DNA from: Saccharum officinarum
Lineage: Eukaryota; Streptophyta; Magnoliopsida; Poales; Poaceae
Assembly (NCBI GenBank): GCA_020631735.1
Contig: CM036168.1
Location: 102,258,036-102,322,035 of the forward strand
Direction of reading: 5' to 3'
DNA length: 64,000 nt
Numbering within the stretch: position 1 is the first letter of the stretch; each line of letters opens with the position of its first letter. The translations under genes were made by a program, and so were the position numbers. The notes beneath the pieces were generated by a model that ran no database searches, was not told the DNA's origin, and saw only the letters and a list, made by a program, of their open reading frames with translations. This document shows positions 47,264-58,163 of this stretch, piece by piece.

Positions 47264-47707
47264 TAAAACAGATCAGGATGAGGAACGGTTTCTGTCCTCT
47301 ACATCAACACCGGGGTCTGGTCCGGCCATGTTGACGCATCGTCGATCGTCGTCCAAAACCAGCTGTAATATTTTTGTCGCTAGTAATACATTTCTCCCTT
47401 TGGTTCTGATGAATAATTCGGTTTTTTACAAGTTTAGTGGACTTTTTACTTGAGCATTAAAAGTAAGAAATAGATATAAGATGACAATGTTACCCTTTCA
47501 CCATTTTACAAGCACAGTTAAGAAAGCCTGAAACAGGCAAAAAAGAATTTAAAAAATGTGTCTTGAATGTAAAACGACTTTATTTTGCAAATGATAATGA
47601 AGTCTAAGATGTCTCTCAGGTGACTATTGCTAATACTAGATTATGAACCCACAACTCACAAACCGTCTTCCACCTCTAGCTCAATCTATTGTTCTTCAAT
47701 TTTCAAC

Positions 47708-48045
47708 TAAGGCTATATGTTTGGTTGACCATATGAAAAGTAATTTTGTTGCTAAAAAGTAGAAATCCAACCAAATAGGTGAAGTTTGAAGCTACTTTTT
47801 GCGAAATAGCTACTTCCGTGTAATACAATTTTGGAAGCAACTTGGATCCTACTTTTGACTTTTTGGCTTTCTGCTTTTATAAATTTGTGAAAATATATAG
47901 TTGTTTCACAGTTGTTTCAAAGAAGATAGAGAGAGGGGGTAGGTTTTATACTTGTTTTAACCAAGCAGCTTATAACTTTTCCATATCACGTAGCTCACAA
48001 CAACTTTTTTTATAGCTCACAGCTGAACCAAAACAGACCGTAAAC
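47708..48045. mobile_element. MITE-like element (TGTTTGGTT ends)
   Basis: The left end GGCTATATGTTTGGTTGA and the right end, inverted, GGTCTGTTTTGGTTCAGC are related. Subterminal parts contain TTTTTnGCTAnnnAGTAG and its complement. The borders are approximate and no target duplication was fixed. Confidence 0.5.
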
Positions 48046-50340
48046 ACCACATGTCAAGGTTGCTTGCCGCGGTCCCTGATATCTCATCTACTCTGATAAT
48101 GTCCCACTATTCATCTTGGACCATTTAAACATTATATGGTGGTGTATTGTTTTCGTTTTAGGCCCTTTGGCCTATCAAAATGACAATTTCATCAACTTAA
48201 ATTTTTGTTTTTTTATATCTATATCTATATTCTATATTCTATGTATCTTATAATCTTAAATCCCACTAAAAGTTGTATCTTGACATGCAAGTTGTTCACC
48301 TTAGTAGCCACTATCAGATGCAACTATAGACCACTAGCATATGCAATTACAACATATATGTCAGTGAGACACATTATCTATGAACATGCATTTAGTTGTT
48401 CACGTCATTGTCTACCGGAATAAATTTGAGGGTGCAAATTTATGTGCAGCTATTGGAGTGAAGCAATAAAAAAACACCTAGGCCAACAAAAGTAGAGGAG
48501 GAATCAAATCAAAAGTAAGGGTCTGATTTGGGTGCTCTGCTAAAGTTGCTCTAAGACAATAGCTACCTTCGCAGGAATTACAGGCATCCTGCGAGTCACT
48601 GCTTTTTGCTTCTCTCTTCCACGAGAGCTTGGCTCCGACGTGGCATGCATGGTGAGACCACTATCGATGCTGGAGCGTTGGGGCTGGCCTTGTAGTGCTA
48701 AAGAACTTGCACTCATCATTATAACAACAGCAATGCGAGATTTGTTGTGTCAATTTGTGTGAAGAAGTCGTTATTTACCCAACTATATAATGGAAAATTT
48801 TAGTGTCCAAACTGGATGCTGTTTGTCTTCTCCTAAACATGGACCAGCTGAGAGCAACACGGCTTCAAACTTCTGAAGAAATTCGTGGCATACCGAATAC
48901 GTGTCTCATTCCTGAAGCAATTGAGAACTGCAGCAACTCGGAAACTTTGAGGTCACCAGTGTCGGCCCTGTTGTTCTTCCACTAGCGTCGCCGTCGGCCT
49001 CCCCAATCCCCTGGAATATTCCAGATTGCCCCACAATGCAGCTGACTTGATGAGCCTCTTTCCCCTCTAATCCGCGCGCCCTCGTGACTGGCAAGACGAA
49101 GCAGAAACTGGGAAAAACACTTGGTGCCGACATAGCCGAGTGCAGCTTTACCTTACTTTGATAGAACATGAACATGATGACGCGAATTGGCAAGACGTCG
49201 TCAAAAAGCAGGAGGGCCGCCGGCTGCGTGACCGGACCCGCCGCTGATCCGATCACCTGGAGCGCATGCTGCTTGCTGGTGGCGTTACACGACCACGCCC
49301 GCCGCCGTCGCCGAACAATAATAATGAACCGTTCAAAGCCGTTGCGCTACGTGTCCAAGTCCAACACACCGGGGAGCCACAGACGCAGGGCGCCGGGCGC
49401 GCGCGTGCGCTCCAGTCCAGCTGCCCCCTGCTGCGGCCCTGCCCAGGCGCGCGCGAGGTGCATGCATACGGGGCTCGTGGATCGCTTTTTGGAACGGAGG
49501 CGCCAGGCACCAGACATCATTAGCCTGGACCGGGGGAATTGTAGAAAATGGGGGTTCAAAAGCGGCACACGAATCGGCCGTGTTGGACTCGGTCGCCTGG
49601 GACGGGGACTCTGTGTCTGCTCGAGCCTGGTGGGACGGAAACACGGAGTGGACTCGAAAGCGGAAACCCGGGCGGGACGGTCGGGGCGCACCGCACCGGT
49701 TGCCGGCATCGGGCCAGACGTTGCACGGTCGAGCCCAGGTCCGTGCGGCCCGTGTATAGTTGGCGGGCTCGTTAGTTCCAGTCTTGTGGGCTGGAATGGA
49801 AGCTTGAACTCGTTGGGCCATTCTGGTATCCAGCATCCCTGTGATGCGACAGGCAGCGGCGACGACGCAAGGCGATGAAACGTCGTGAAAGATCCACGTT
49901 CACTCCGCACGGCCAGCTCCGTGGTGAGCGGTGACACCGCTCGGCGCTTGCTTGTGACTTTACACATCATCTGTCCTCGACCAGTCTTCTTCATGGACGA
50001 CGACCCTAGTGATGTTCTCGACAGTCAAGACAAGAGTCACAGTCATACAGCGATACGTAGTCTTCGCCGTTGTTTATTTGCCGAAACATGGGGAGAGCAA
50101 GACGCGACGCCTACCGCCTGTTTACGGGCAGTGAAAAAGACTCGAGCGAGACGGGATGCATCGAAGGCAGCGGGGATCACACTGCACGCTCGCTATCATT
50201 ACCCGAGCTGCACAGACCCAAGACCGAAATTTGCTTCGGCCGGTGAAGCTTGTTGGACACGGCCGCGGCTACGGACAAACTCGACGCCGGCGAGATCACG
50301 CCGACACGTGCACAAAGCCGACGGTTGCTGCCGCTTGGAG
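48046..50340. other. Anonymous DNA before the minus-strand element
   Basis: AT-rich to about 48960, then GC-rich with overlapping ORFs on both strands (49160..50350). None has a recognisable domain or splice structure. The junction with the truncated LTR is at about 50340. Confidence 0.35.
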
Positions 50341-53113
50341 TATAAATAATAAAGATTTTTAAAACTCAAGGTAGGATTTAAATGCACCGGGGCTTGCCTT
50401 GCTCTGACGCGATGACGAACTCGGACTCGAAGACTCCTACTTCCGGTCCGGAACCCACCGACGACAACTCTTCTCCGAAAACTTGCTCGCCAACTTCGAC
50501 TTCCTCGAAAGCGGGAACTACATGAGTATATAACATGTCTCAACATGATGCGGTGATAAACATGATGCTTGATGATGATATGCCATGGTTTACGACTTGA
50601 GTACAACTTTCCTTCGCGGTACAGTCGCAAAACAGTAAAACCTACTAACTAATAGCGATAACTTAAGCGATACTAACGTTTCTTACCAAACATGTTACTA
50701 ACGAGCTCAATCATGAAATTAAGGTGCCAAAGATCACCAAGAATTAGTGCCTCAAGGTCATCACTCAATCAAAAAGGCACACAACACTTAAAGTTAACAA
50801 TTTGACAATTATTTAAACATTTAATTAATTAGGGCATAATTAATAATAAATCAAACTTCATCTAATTGTGCTTAAACTTTTTCTAAGGATTAATCATGGC
50901 CTAAAACAGTGTTAGAATAAATTTCATGATTTTTGAATTAATAATTTAATTACTAAAATTCATGGAAGTTGCATTTAATATTTAATTAAACTAATTAAAT
51001 AACTTGCAAAAAGTAATCAAATTTAGCATTTAATATTTTTCCTAAGTAGTTTACATCTTGAAAAGCTTACACAAAAATTTTCACTATTTTTGGAGCTCTA
51101 CAGAATTTTTAATGAAATAAACAAATATTATTACTATTCACATTTTTTAAAAAAGAAAAACAAAAACTTTCTTTTCGGGCCGCCTTCTCCTTTCTCCCTC
51201 CGGCTCGGCCTAGCCGAACGGCCCAGCTGCAACGCGCCCGCGCCCGCCTGCGTTCGCTCGCGCCCGCGTGGCCCAGCATCGCGGCCCATCCACGCGGCCT
51301 GTTAGCGCGCGCGCTCTCCCTCTCTCTCTCTCGCTGACACGCGGCCCCCACTTGTCATCGCCTTCCTCTGTCTCTCTCTCTCCCTCGACTCGGCCATGCC
51401 CCACGGTGGCCGGCCGGTGATCACAGTGTCGGTCACCCAACCGAGCTGCTCAACGGCATCACCACTTCACGACGACCCCATTTTACTACCTAGCGGCTAC
51501 GCTACCACTTCGAGAGGACCCTCCCGACGGCCATGGCGGACCGGCGGTCACGGTGACCGGCGTCCCGGTGATCTACTATGGTAACATCTAAAGCAAATAC
51601 ACGGGGAGCAACAGGAGCTCACAGTGGTTGCAGCGAAGCACACGGGAAGCTCGGAGCGGCGGTGGAGAGAGCTGGCCACGTGAGGGCGGCTCGGTCGCCG
51701 GAGTTGAGCACGGGAGATGGTGGTGCGGCGGTTTAGGCGAGGAAACGGCTAGCTCAGGTGGACCAACAGACGCGCGAGAGCGAGGCAAGCTTGCTGGTGC
51801 GATTTGCGTGGCCAGTGGTGGCTCAACGGCGGCAGCAGCGAGCGGCGGAGCTAAGCGGCGGCGGTGGCAAAAACAGAGAAGCAAAACGGCTCACGGTGAG
51901 CTCGACACATTTATAGGCACGGCCACAGTGACGGTCACTAGAAGGTTCGCGTTGTCGCGCTGGCATTCTTGGGCGCGCACGAGAAGGTCCTGGACGCAGC
52001 CCGGCGGCTCGCCGGCGCCCATGCCGTGCGGTGCCCGGCGGTCATTGGTCGGCTACTGTAGCTCCGCCCCAACTTTTGTAAACTCAAACTGTTTTTCATA
52101 AATTACTCCCAAATTCATGTAACAACTTGAAAAATTCCCAAGATATGAAATCTTCAAAATTTCAAGCTCTACAAGTTTTGTATTGAACACTTTTCAAATT
52201 CGAACTGAATTTTGAAATTTGAGTTTAAATTCAAAAGGGGACACTTTTTAGAAATTTGGAAATTTAGAAATTACTTTGGATTTTATATTGAAACTTCAAA
52301 AACTCCAAAAACCAAAGTTGTACATCTAGCCAAGACCTACAACTTTGCTAAACAAACCATTTTCAAAATCTGCCTCCATTTTGAAATTTGAGTTTGGGGA
52401 TAAAAAGGGGTCAAATTTGAAATTTGCTTCTTTTCAAAATTGCTCCACATTTTACACTAAAACTTTGAAAACTCAAAACACCAAAGTTGTAGCCCTTGAA
52501 AAGTTCTACAAACTTGGTTTTAAACTTTTTCCCAAATTTTGCTTAGATTTTGAATTATTTCAAAAGGGGTAAAACAGGGTTTTGGATTTTTGGGTTTTCG
52601 GAGGAATTTTTAAATTGAAATTTGTTGCTACCTTAATTGGTGATTATTTAATGATCAAACCATCATCCAAGGGCATCATTTAGACAAGCATAACATGGTT
52701 GACCAAATGCCACTCTTGGTTGATCAATTAGCTTTTGAAAATCTTTTAATATTTCCCCAAATTTGAATTTAAATTCGAATCGGAAAACTCGCGACAAGTT
52801 TTTGGATTCCAATTCAAACTCAAACTTGGAGCTTCATTTTATGTGTCGTACTTGAGTTCGTACCCTACACTTGACACTAGTGGGTAACACAGTCACACAC
52901 CTCAAATTACGTAGGGCATGGACTAAGTATTTGCGATGGCATTCGAAATTAGGGTTTTCGGTTCGGATCACACCACTGAGAAGCACATCCAACCTAGAAA
53001 GGTAAACTCATTTTAGTTAATGCATAACAGGGTTGACCTAATCATGGATGCTTTGCGATGCAATATGATGACATGGCAGGTTAATTAGCAACCATAACAC
53101 CTGAGGTGTTACA
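50341..53113 (-). repeat. 3' LTR of the minus-strand chromovirus, truncated
   Basis: It starts on the minus strand with TGTAACACCTCAGGTG at 53113, directly after a polypurine stretch (ATGGGGGAAGGG). An AT-rich part, a GC-rich part (51180..52080) and a second AT-rich part follow. GCAAGCCCCGGTGCATTTAA near 50395 matches GCAAGCCCCGGAGCATTTTA at 60660 in the plus-strand LTR. The remaining 1.4 kb and the terminal GTTACA are absent. Confidence 0.8.
51911..51917 (-). promoter_or_regulatory. TATA-like site in the minus-strand LTR
   Basis: CCTATAAATG on the minus strand, just before GAGCTCACC and a GC-rich, leader-like stretch; a plausible LTR core promoter. Confidence 0.45.
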
Positions 53114-53287
53114 GCCCTTCCCCCATAAAGAAATCTCATCCCGAGATTTAAAGCCTTGAGTTAAGTAATGGAAAAGAAAACGTGTCAAACAAACACGTTC
53201 AGAACTTGTCTACAAAATAGGTAGAGGGTTTTCTGCATTACAAAAATTTGAAAAGGACAGGTTATAATTTAAAGAAGAAATTGCAGC

Positions 53288-53434
53288 CTAGATAGAAGCA
53301 AAGAACTCGAAGAAATTCTCCAACAGGTAATCTTCCGATTTCCACGTGGCTTCTTCTTCTGAATGTTGATCCTATTGTATCTTATACCATTTGATTGTTC
53401 TACTTCGGGTAACATGATCCTTTCGATCTAAAAC
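53288..53434 (-). pseudogene. Chromodomain at the integrase C-terminus
   Basis: After P-V (then a TGA at the position of a conserved Arg or similar) the translation gives V-L-D-R-K, R-S-R-T-I-K-W-Y-K-I-Q, a TAG where the family has Trp, then D-Q-H-S-E-E-E-A-T-W-K-S-E-D-Y-L. This is the typical chromovirus chromodomain. Chromodomains bind methylated histone H3 tails, and in chromoviruses they are thought to steer integration into heterochromatin. The frame stays the same as the integrase; the two stops are single transitions. It ends at the stop 53288..53290. Confidence 0.82.
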
Positions 53435-54640
53435 TCAGACAGGATATTCAGAATAAGTCAAATCAGGCTCAAGTTCAACTCCATCAACATCAATAACTTG
53501 ATCAGGCACTTGAAGACACTTCTTCAATTGCGATACATGAAATACATTGTGCACGGCTGACAGTTGTTCAGGCAACTTTAATCTATATGCCACCTTTCCA
53601 CATTTTTCAATGATTTGGAATGGTCCAATATAACGTGGTGCGAGTTTGCCCTTGACTCCAAATCGAGTAACTCCTTTCATGGGTGACACTTTCAGATAAA
53701 CATAATCTCCCACTTTAAACATCAAGGGTCTACGCCTTTTGTCAGCATAACTCTTCTGTCGAGACTGAGCAACTTTTAAACTCTTTTGAATCTACTTGAC
53801 TTTTTCTTCCATTTTCTTTACCAGATTAACTCCATAAAACCATATTTCTCCTGGTTCTGACCAGTTCAACGGAGTTCTGCATCTACGGCCATACAATGTT
53901 TCAAACGGTGCCATTTTGATACTCTCTTGATAACTATTATTATAGGAGAATTCTGCTAACGGTAAACATTCATCCCATTGATCTTGATAAGTGAGAGCAC
54001 AAGATCTTAACATATCTTCTAGAATTTGATTTACTCTTTCAGTCTGTCCCCCAGTTTGCGAGTGTTAAGTTGTGCTGTAAAGAAGTTTAGTACCTAGTGA
54101 CTTTTGAAATTGTTTCCAAAATTGCGAAACAAACTGAGTACCTCTGTCAGTAACAATTGTTTTGGGTATTCCATGCAAACTCATAATTCGGGCAACATAT
54201 ATTTCTGCATATTTAAATGCTCTATAGTCAGTCTTCACAGGTACAAAGTGAGCTGATTTAGTCAAACGATCCACAATAACCTAAATTGAATCAAAACCTC
54301 TTGAGGTCTTGTGTAAACCAGTAATGAAATCCATACTGATATCTTCCCACTTCCAAGATGGAATGGGCAAGGGTTGTAACATTCCTGCCGACTTTAAATG
54401 TTCAACCTTCACTCTACGACAAGTGTCACATCTAGCAACATACTTAGCAATCTCAATTTTTATTTTAGTCCACCAGAATCTCTGTTTCAAATCCTGATAC
54501 ATCTTATTACTCCCTAGATGAATAGAAAACCTTGTATTATGTGCTTCATCAAGAATGAGCTGTCATAACTCTGGAACTTTTGGGACCACTAACCGGTTCT
54601 TGAACCACAACACATAAGTATCATCAATACTGAAATCTAT
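53435..54640 (-). pseudogene. Integrase of the minus-strand chromovirus
   Basis: The enzyme would insert the cDNA into the host genome. The zinc-binding HHCC region is complete (H-N-T-R-F-S-I-H, then C-D-T-C). The catalytic acids are present: D in I-S-M-D-F-I, D in V-T-D-R-G-T-Q-F and E in G-G-Q-T-E-R-V-N-Q. The C-terminal GPY/F-type part (L-A-P-R-Y-I-G-P-F-Q-I-I) and H-N-V-F-H-V-S-Q-L-K-K follow. Stops near 54583, 54279, 54062 and 53790 break it into four open pieces, nearly all by single base changes. Confidence 0.87.
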
Positions 54641-56282
54641 CTGTTGACCTGTTCTAACTTTTTCTTTGATGTTGCTATACCGGAATTCTTTCTCTGAGCA
54701 GATATAATCTGATCTTTGATTGTTGATTCCACAGTGACATTGGTTAATTGACCTTGTTGGACTATTTCAATATTCAACTTTTCCAATTCGTAACACAAAC
54801 TATAATCCATTGGCTTCATAGTCATACAATTGCAATGATTCTTTCTACTAAGTGCATCAGCCACAACATTTGCTTTTCTAGGATGATAGTGCACTTCTAC
54901 ATCATAATCCTTTATTAACTCAAGCCACCTTCTTTGCCTCATATTCAGTTCTGACTGAGTAAAGATATACTTCAAGCTTTTATGATCTGTATAAATGTGG
55001 CAAGTATTACCTAACAAGTAATGATGCTAGATTTTCAATGCATGGACCACAACTGCTAGTTCAAGATCATGAGTTGGATAATGCTCTTCGTGACGCTTCA
55101 ACTGTCTCGAGGCATAAGCAATGACTCTGCCTTCTTGCATTAATACACAACCAAGGCCAATACCAGAGGCATCACAGTATACATCAAATGGCTTTTCTAT
55201 ATCTGGCTATGCTAAAACTAGAGCAGTTGTCAGTGACTTCTTTAGAATTCTAAAAGCCTTCTCACATTCTAGAGACCAGATGAATTTGATTTGATTTTTC
55301 AACAACTCCGTGATTGGCTTGGCTACCTTTGAAAAGTCAGGTATGAATCGACGGTAATAACCCGCCATTCCTAGAAAACTTCGGACTTCATGAACTGAGA
55401 TTGGTGGTTTCCAATTCAAGATATCTTTCACCTTACCAGGATCAACAGCTACTCCCTCGGCTGACAACACATGTCCTAAGAATTGTACTTCCTTTAACCA
55501 AAACTCACATTTACTAAATTTGGCATACAGTTGATGATCTCTCAGACGAGTCAGAACAACTCTAAGGTGCTCAGCATGCTCTTCTTCACTTTTGGAGTAT
55601 ACCAGAATATCATCAATAAAGACAACCACAAACTTGTCAAGCTCCGGCATGAAAACTGAGTTCATCAAATACATGAAATATGCCAATCCATTAGTGAGGC
55701 CAAAAGACATAACTAGATACTCATACAATCCATATTGGTAGTGAATGCAGTCTTTGGAATATGTTCTGGTCGAATCTTGATTTGATGGTACCCCGATCGA
55801 AGATCGATCTTTAAAAATACCTTTGCCCCCGCAAGTTGATCAAAAAGTATATCAATGCGAGGCAATGGGTACTTATTCTTAATGGTTACTTCATTCAACG
55901 GATGATAGTAAACACACATCTTTAAAGTCTGATCCTTCTTCTTGACAAAAAGAGCCGGACATCCCCATGGCGATGAACTAGGTTTGATGAAACCTTTTTC
56001 AAGCAACTCTTGCAATTGAACCTTGAGTTCGGCCAATTCATTTAATGGCATTCTATAAGCTCTCCTGGATATCGGGGCAGCACCAGGTTTTAACTCAATT
56101 ACAAATTCTACTTCTCTATCCGGTGGCAAACCAGGTAGATCATCTAGAAACACATCTGAAAATTCACAGACTACCGGTATATCACAAATTTCTTTCACTG
56201 AAGTTACACATATCCTCTCAACTGCTCTCTTTGGAATAGGAAGTTGGATAAGAAGATGAGATTTATTATCTGACAAGTTCAA
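54641..56282 (-). pseudogene. Reverse transcriptase and RNase H of the minus-strand chromovirus
   Basis: The N-terminal RT part ([36 protein letters not shown]) is open from 56282. A frameshift near 55730 separates it from [10 protein letters not shown] and the catalytic [10 protein letters not shown], followed by F-L-G-H-V-L-S and the connection ([13 protein letters not shown]). RNase H follows (Y-C-D-A-S-G, then Y-T-D-H-K-S-L-K-Y and V-A-D-A-L-S-R-K). A stop follows A-L-V-L-A near 55207, and one lies near 55028. Confidence 0.88.
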
Positions 56283-56315
56283 CCTTATAGTTCTGTGCAG
56301 TGCATCTATAATAGC

Positions 56316-56866
56316 TCATCGTTGGTACATCCAATTCATACCCAGGATTACATCTACATCATGTTTCTGTAATATTATCATTGAGGTAGGAAATATATGC
56401 CCACCCAACTCTATAGGTACTTCGCGTACCATCTCCTTAGTACACAGTCGTCCCTCGGGCGACTGAATAAAGAAATCCTCTTGTGTTCCCATAATTGGAA
56501 TGTCATGCTTTGTAACAAAGGTGCGATTTATGAATGTATACGATGCACCAGAATCAAATAACAGTACTGCTGGATGATTAGTAACAGGGAACATACCCAT
56601 CATAACAGGTTCTCCCTCTAGAATTGCACTTGCTTGGGTGTAGAATACACGTCTCGTCTTCTTCTTTTCTCCCTTACCCTTCTAGACATTCATATTATTA
56701 TTCTTACTCTGAGGCTGTTGTTGTTGTGGTACGGGAGCTCTTGGATAATTAGGGTTGTACTGCCTTGGATACTGGCAGTCCTTTGAAAAGTGGTCTGGCT
56801 TTCCATAGTTATAGCAGGGAAAGTTATGAGTTATTGGGCTCTGATTTCAAATACCAGGGCATTCGG
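56316..56866 (-). pseudogene. Zinc knuckle and protease of the minus-strand chromovirus
   Basis: The CCHC zinc knuckle at 56774..56815 reads C-Y-N-Y-G-K-P-D-H-F-S-K-D-C: the second Cys has become Tyr, a G to A change. A TAG follows near 56683. The aspartic protease has L-F-D-S-G-A-S-Y-T-F-I as active site and V-D-V-I-L-G-M-N-W-M near its end, and stops at 56316. Confidence 0.82.
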
Positions 56867-57748
56867 CTATTGTGGATATTGCTGGGTTGCGGCAGGACAG
56901 ATAAACGTCTGCGGCCGAGTCTGGTATTGCGGTGGACGATAAGGAGGGCGGAAATGATTCTGAGGGTGGTAGATAAACCTTTGGCGGTTCTTAATGCCGC
57001 CTGATGAGCTAGACAACACCTGCTTCTTTTTCTTTGACTCTTTGTGAATGCGGGACTTCCCTTTTGAAGCAATAGCGACATTGACTACTTCATGATATGT
57101 GACATTGTTGCATGTGACCAATGCTGCCTGAATCTTGGTATTCAAACCCCTTATGAAACAACTCTTCTTCTTTGCATCAGTGTTCACATACTCGGCTGCA
57201 TACTGTGACAGATGATTGAATTTGCCAACATACTGAAGAACTGTCTGGTTTCCCTGTTTTAAAGAGAGAAACTCTTCTAACTTCATGGCCATGACACCAT
57301 CTGGAATATAGTGTGCTCTGAAAGCATCATGAAACTCTTGCCAAGTGATACGATGGCCAGCGGGCTGTGCGGCGACCAGATTCACCCACCACGCCCCTGC
57401 GGCACCCCTGAGCTGCTGTGCTGCAAACACGGGTTTCTGGTATTCCGTGCACTGGATAAGTTCAAACTTTTGCTCCATTGTTCGGAGCCAGTCATCCGCC
57501 TCTAGCGGCTCATCGGCCTTTGAAAACACCGGTGGACGGGTATCGGTGAAATCCACATAAGTGGTTTCTCCTCTATTGTTTCGGCCTCGACGACCCTGAT
57601 TTCCGTTCTGATTCTGGGCCAACAGAGTAGTGGCATTGACCAGCGCTGCAATAGCTTCTGCCAGAGTAGGTGGAAATGGTGGGGGATTTGGAGCATTGTA
57701 CCCAGCCTGAGAAGTTCCAGTATCATCCATCTGTTGTACACAAACCAT
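56867..57748 (-). pseudogene. Gag of the minus-strand chromovirus (capsid part open)
   Basis: An open frame of 293 codons with the retrotransposon gag domain: F-S-K-A-D-E-P-L-E-A-D-D-W-L-R, A-A-G-A-W-W, I-T-W-Q-E-F, F-L-S-L-K-Q-G-N, Y-V-G-K-F-N-H-L-S-Q-Y-A. The C-terminus is basic and Pro/Gln-rich. It would form the particle shell. The frame stops at 56867 and the zinc knuckle continues in another frame, so gag is truncated. The likely start is M-D-D at 57730 or the upstream ATG at 57748. It stands about 180 bases after the stop of the upstream ORF. Confidence 0.85.
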
Positions 57749-57925
57749 GCTTATTTACATTGCTTTATTGAATTAGAAAGCAGTTAGTATAGTACTAGTA
57801 CACACATCAACCTTATTTTACATTGTTTTTTTACAAACTTGCTCACAAGCAAGCAAACCAACCCCGCTAAGGTTCTTAGAAAACATGAAAGACTACTATA
57901 TTACATAACCATCCATTTCAACACT

Positions 57926-58163
57926 TCACTCCTCATCATTATCACTGATCACTATCACTCCATCCTCATTCTCCTGAACATTTGCATCAGTGACATGACT
58001 TGTCTCATCCCCACTTTCCATCATGGGTTCATTTTCTTCCGGATCCTCTTCCTCATTATCCTCTCCACCAGGAACGACCATGGCACCAACATCATCTTCT
58101 ACCGCCTAGGGCTGATGATTGGGATTCATCAGGTCATGTAACCTATGGACTTCCTCATGCAGG
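57926..58163 (-). pseudogene. C-terminal remnant of the extra ORF upstream of gag
   Basis: On the minus strand the frame before the stop at 57926..57928 reads L-H-E-E-V-H-R-L-H-D-L-M-N-P, a TAG, then an acidic tail (V-G-A-M-V-V-P-G-G, many Glu and Asp, ending I-S-D-N-D-E-E). It aligns with the end of the plus-strand ORF at 62931..63982 (L-H-E-E-V-H-R-L-N-N-Q-L-N-P, then the acidic tail ending D-S-D-H-D-E). The part further upstream is cut off where the plus-strand LTR begins. Its place directly before gag shows that the ORF belongs to the element. Confidence 0.8.

Larger units (their letters stand above)
50341..58163 (-). mobile_element. Chromovirus (Ty3/gypsy, Tekay/Del-like), minus strand, cut at both ends
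   Basis: Read on the minus strand the order is: end of an extra ORF, gag, protease, RT, RNase H, integrase with chromodomain, polypurine tract, 3' LTR. The 5' LTR, primer-binding site and most of the extra ORF are missing because the sequence passes at about 58163 into the LTR of another copy in opposite orientation. The 3' LTR is cut at about 50340. All genes carry stops and frameshifts. Confidence 0.85.

Noticed and set aside
49160..50350. Possible GC-rich gene
   Set aside because: ORFs overlap on both strands and none shows a domain, splice sites or family resemblance.
58135..58141. LTR start at TGTAACC
   Set aside because: The bases are part of the minus-strand extra ORF (encoding H-R-L-H), so resemblance to TGTAACA is chance.
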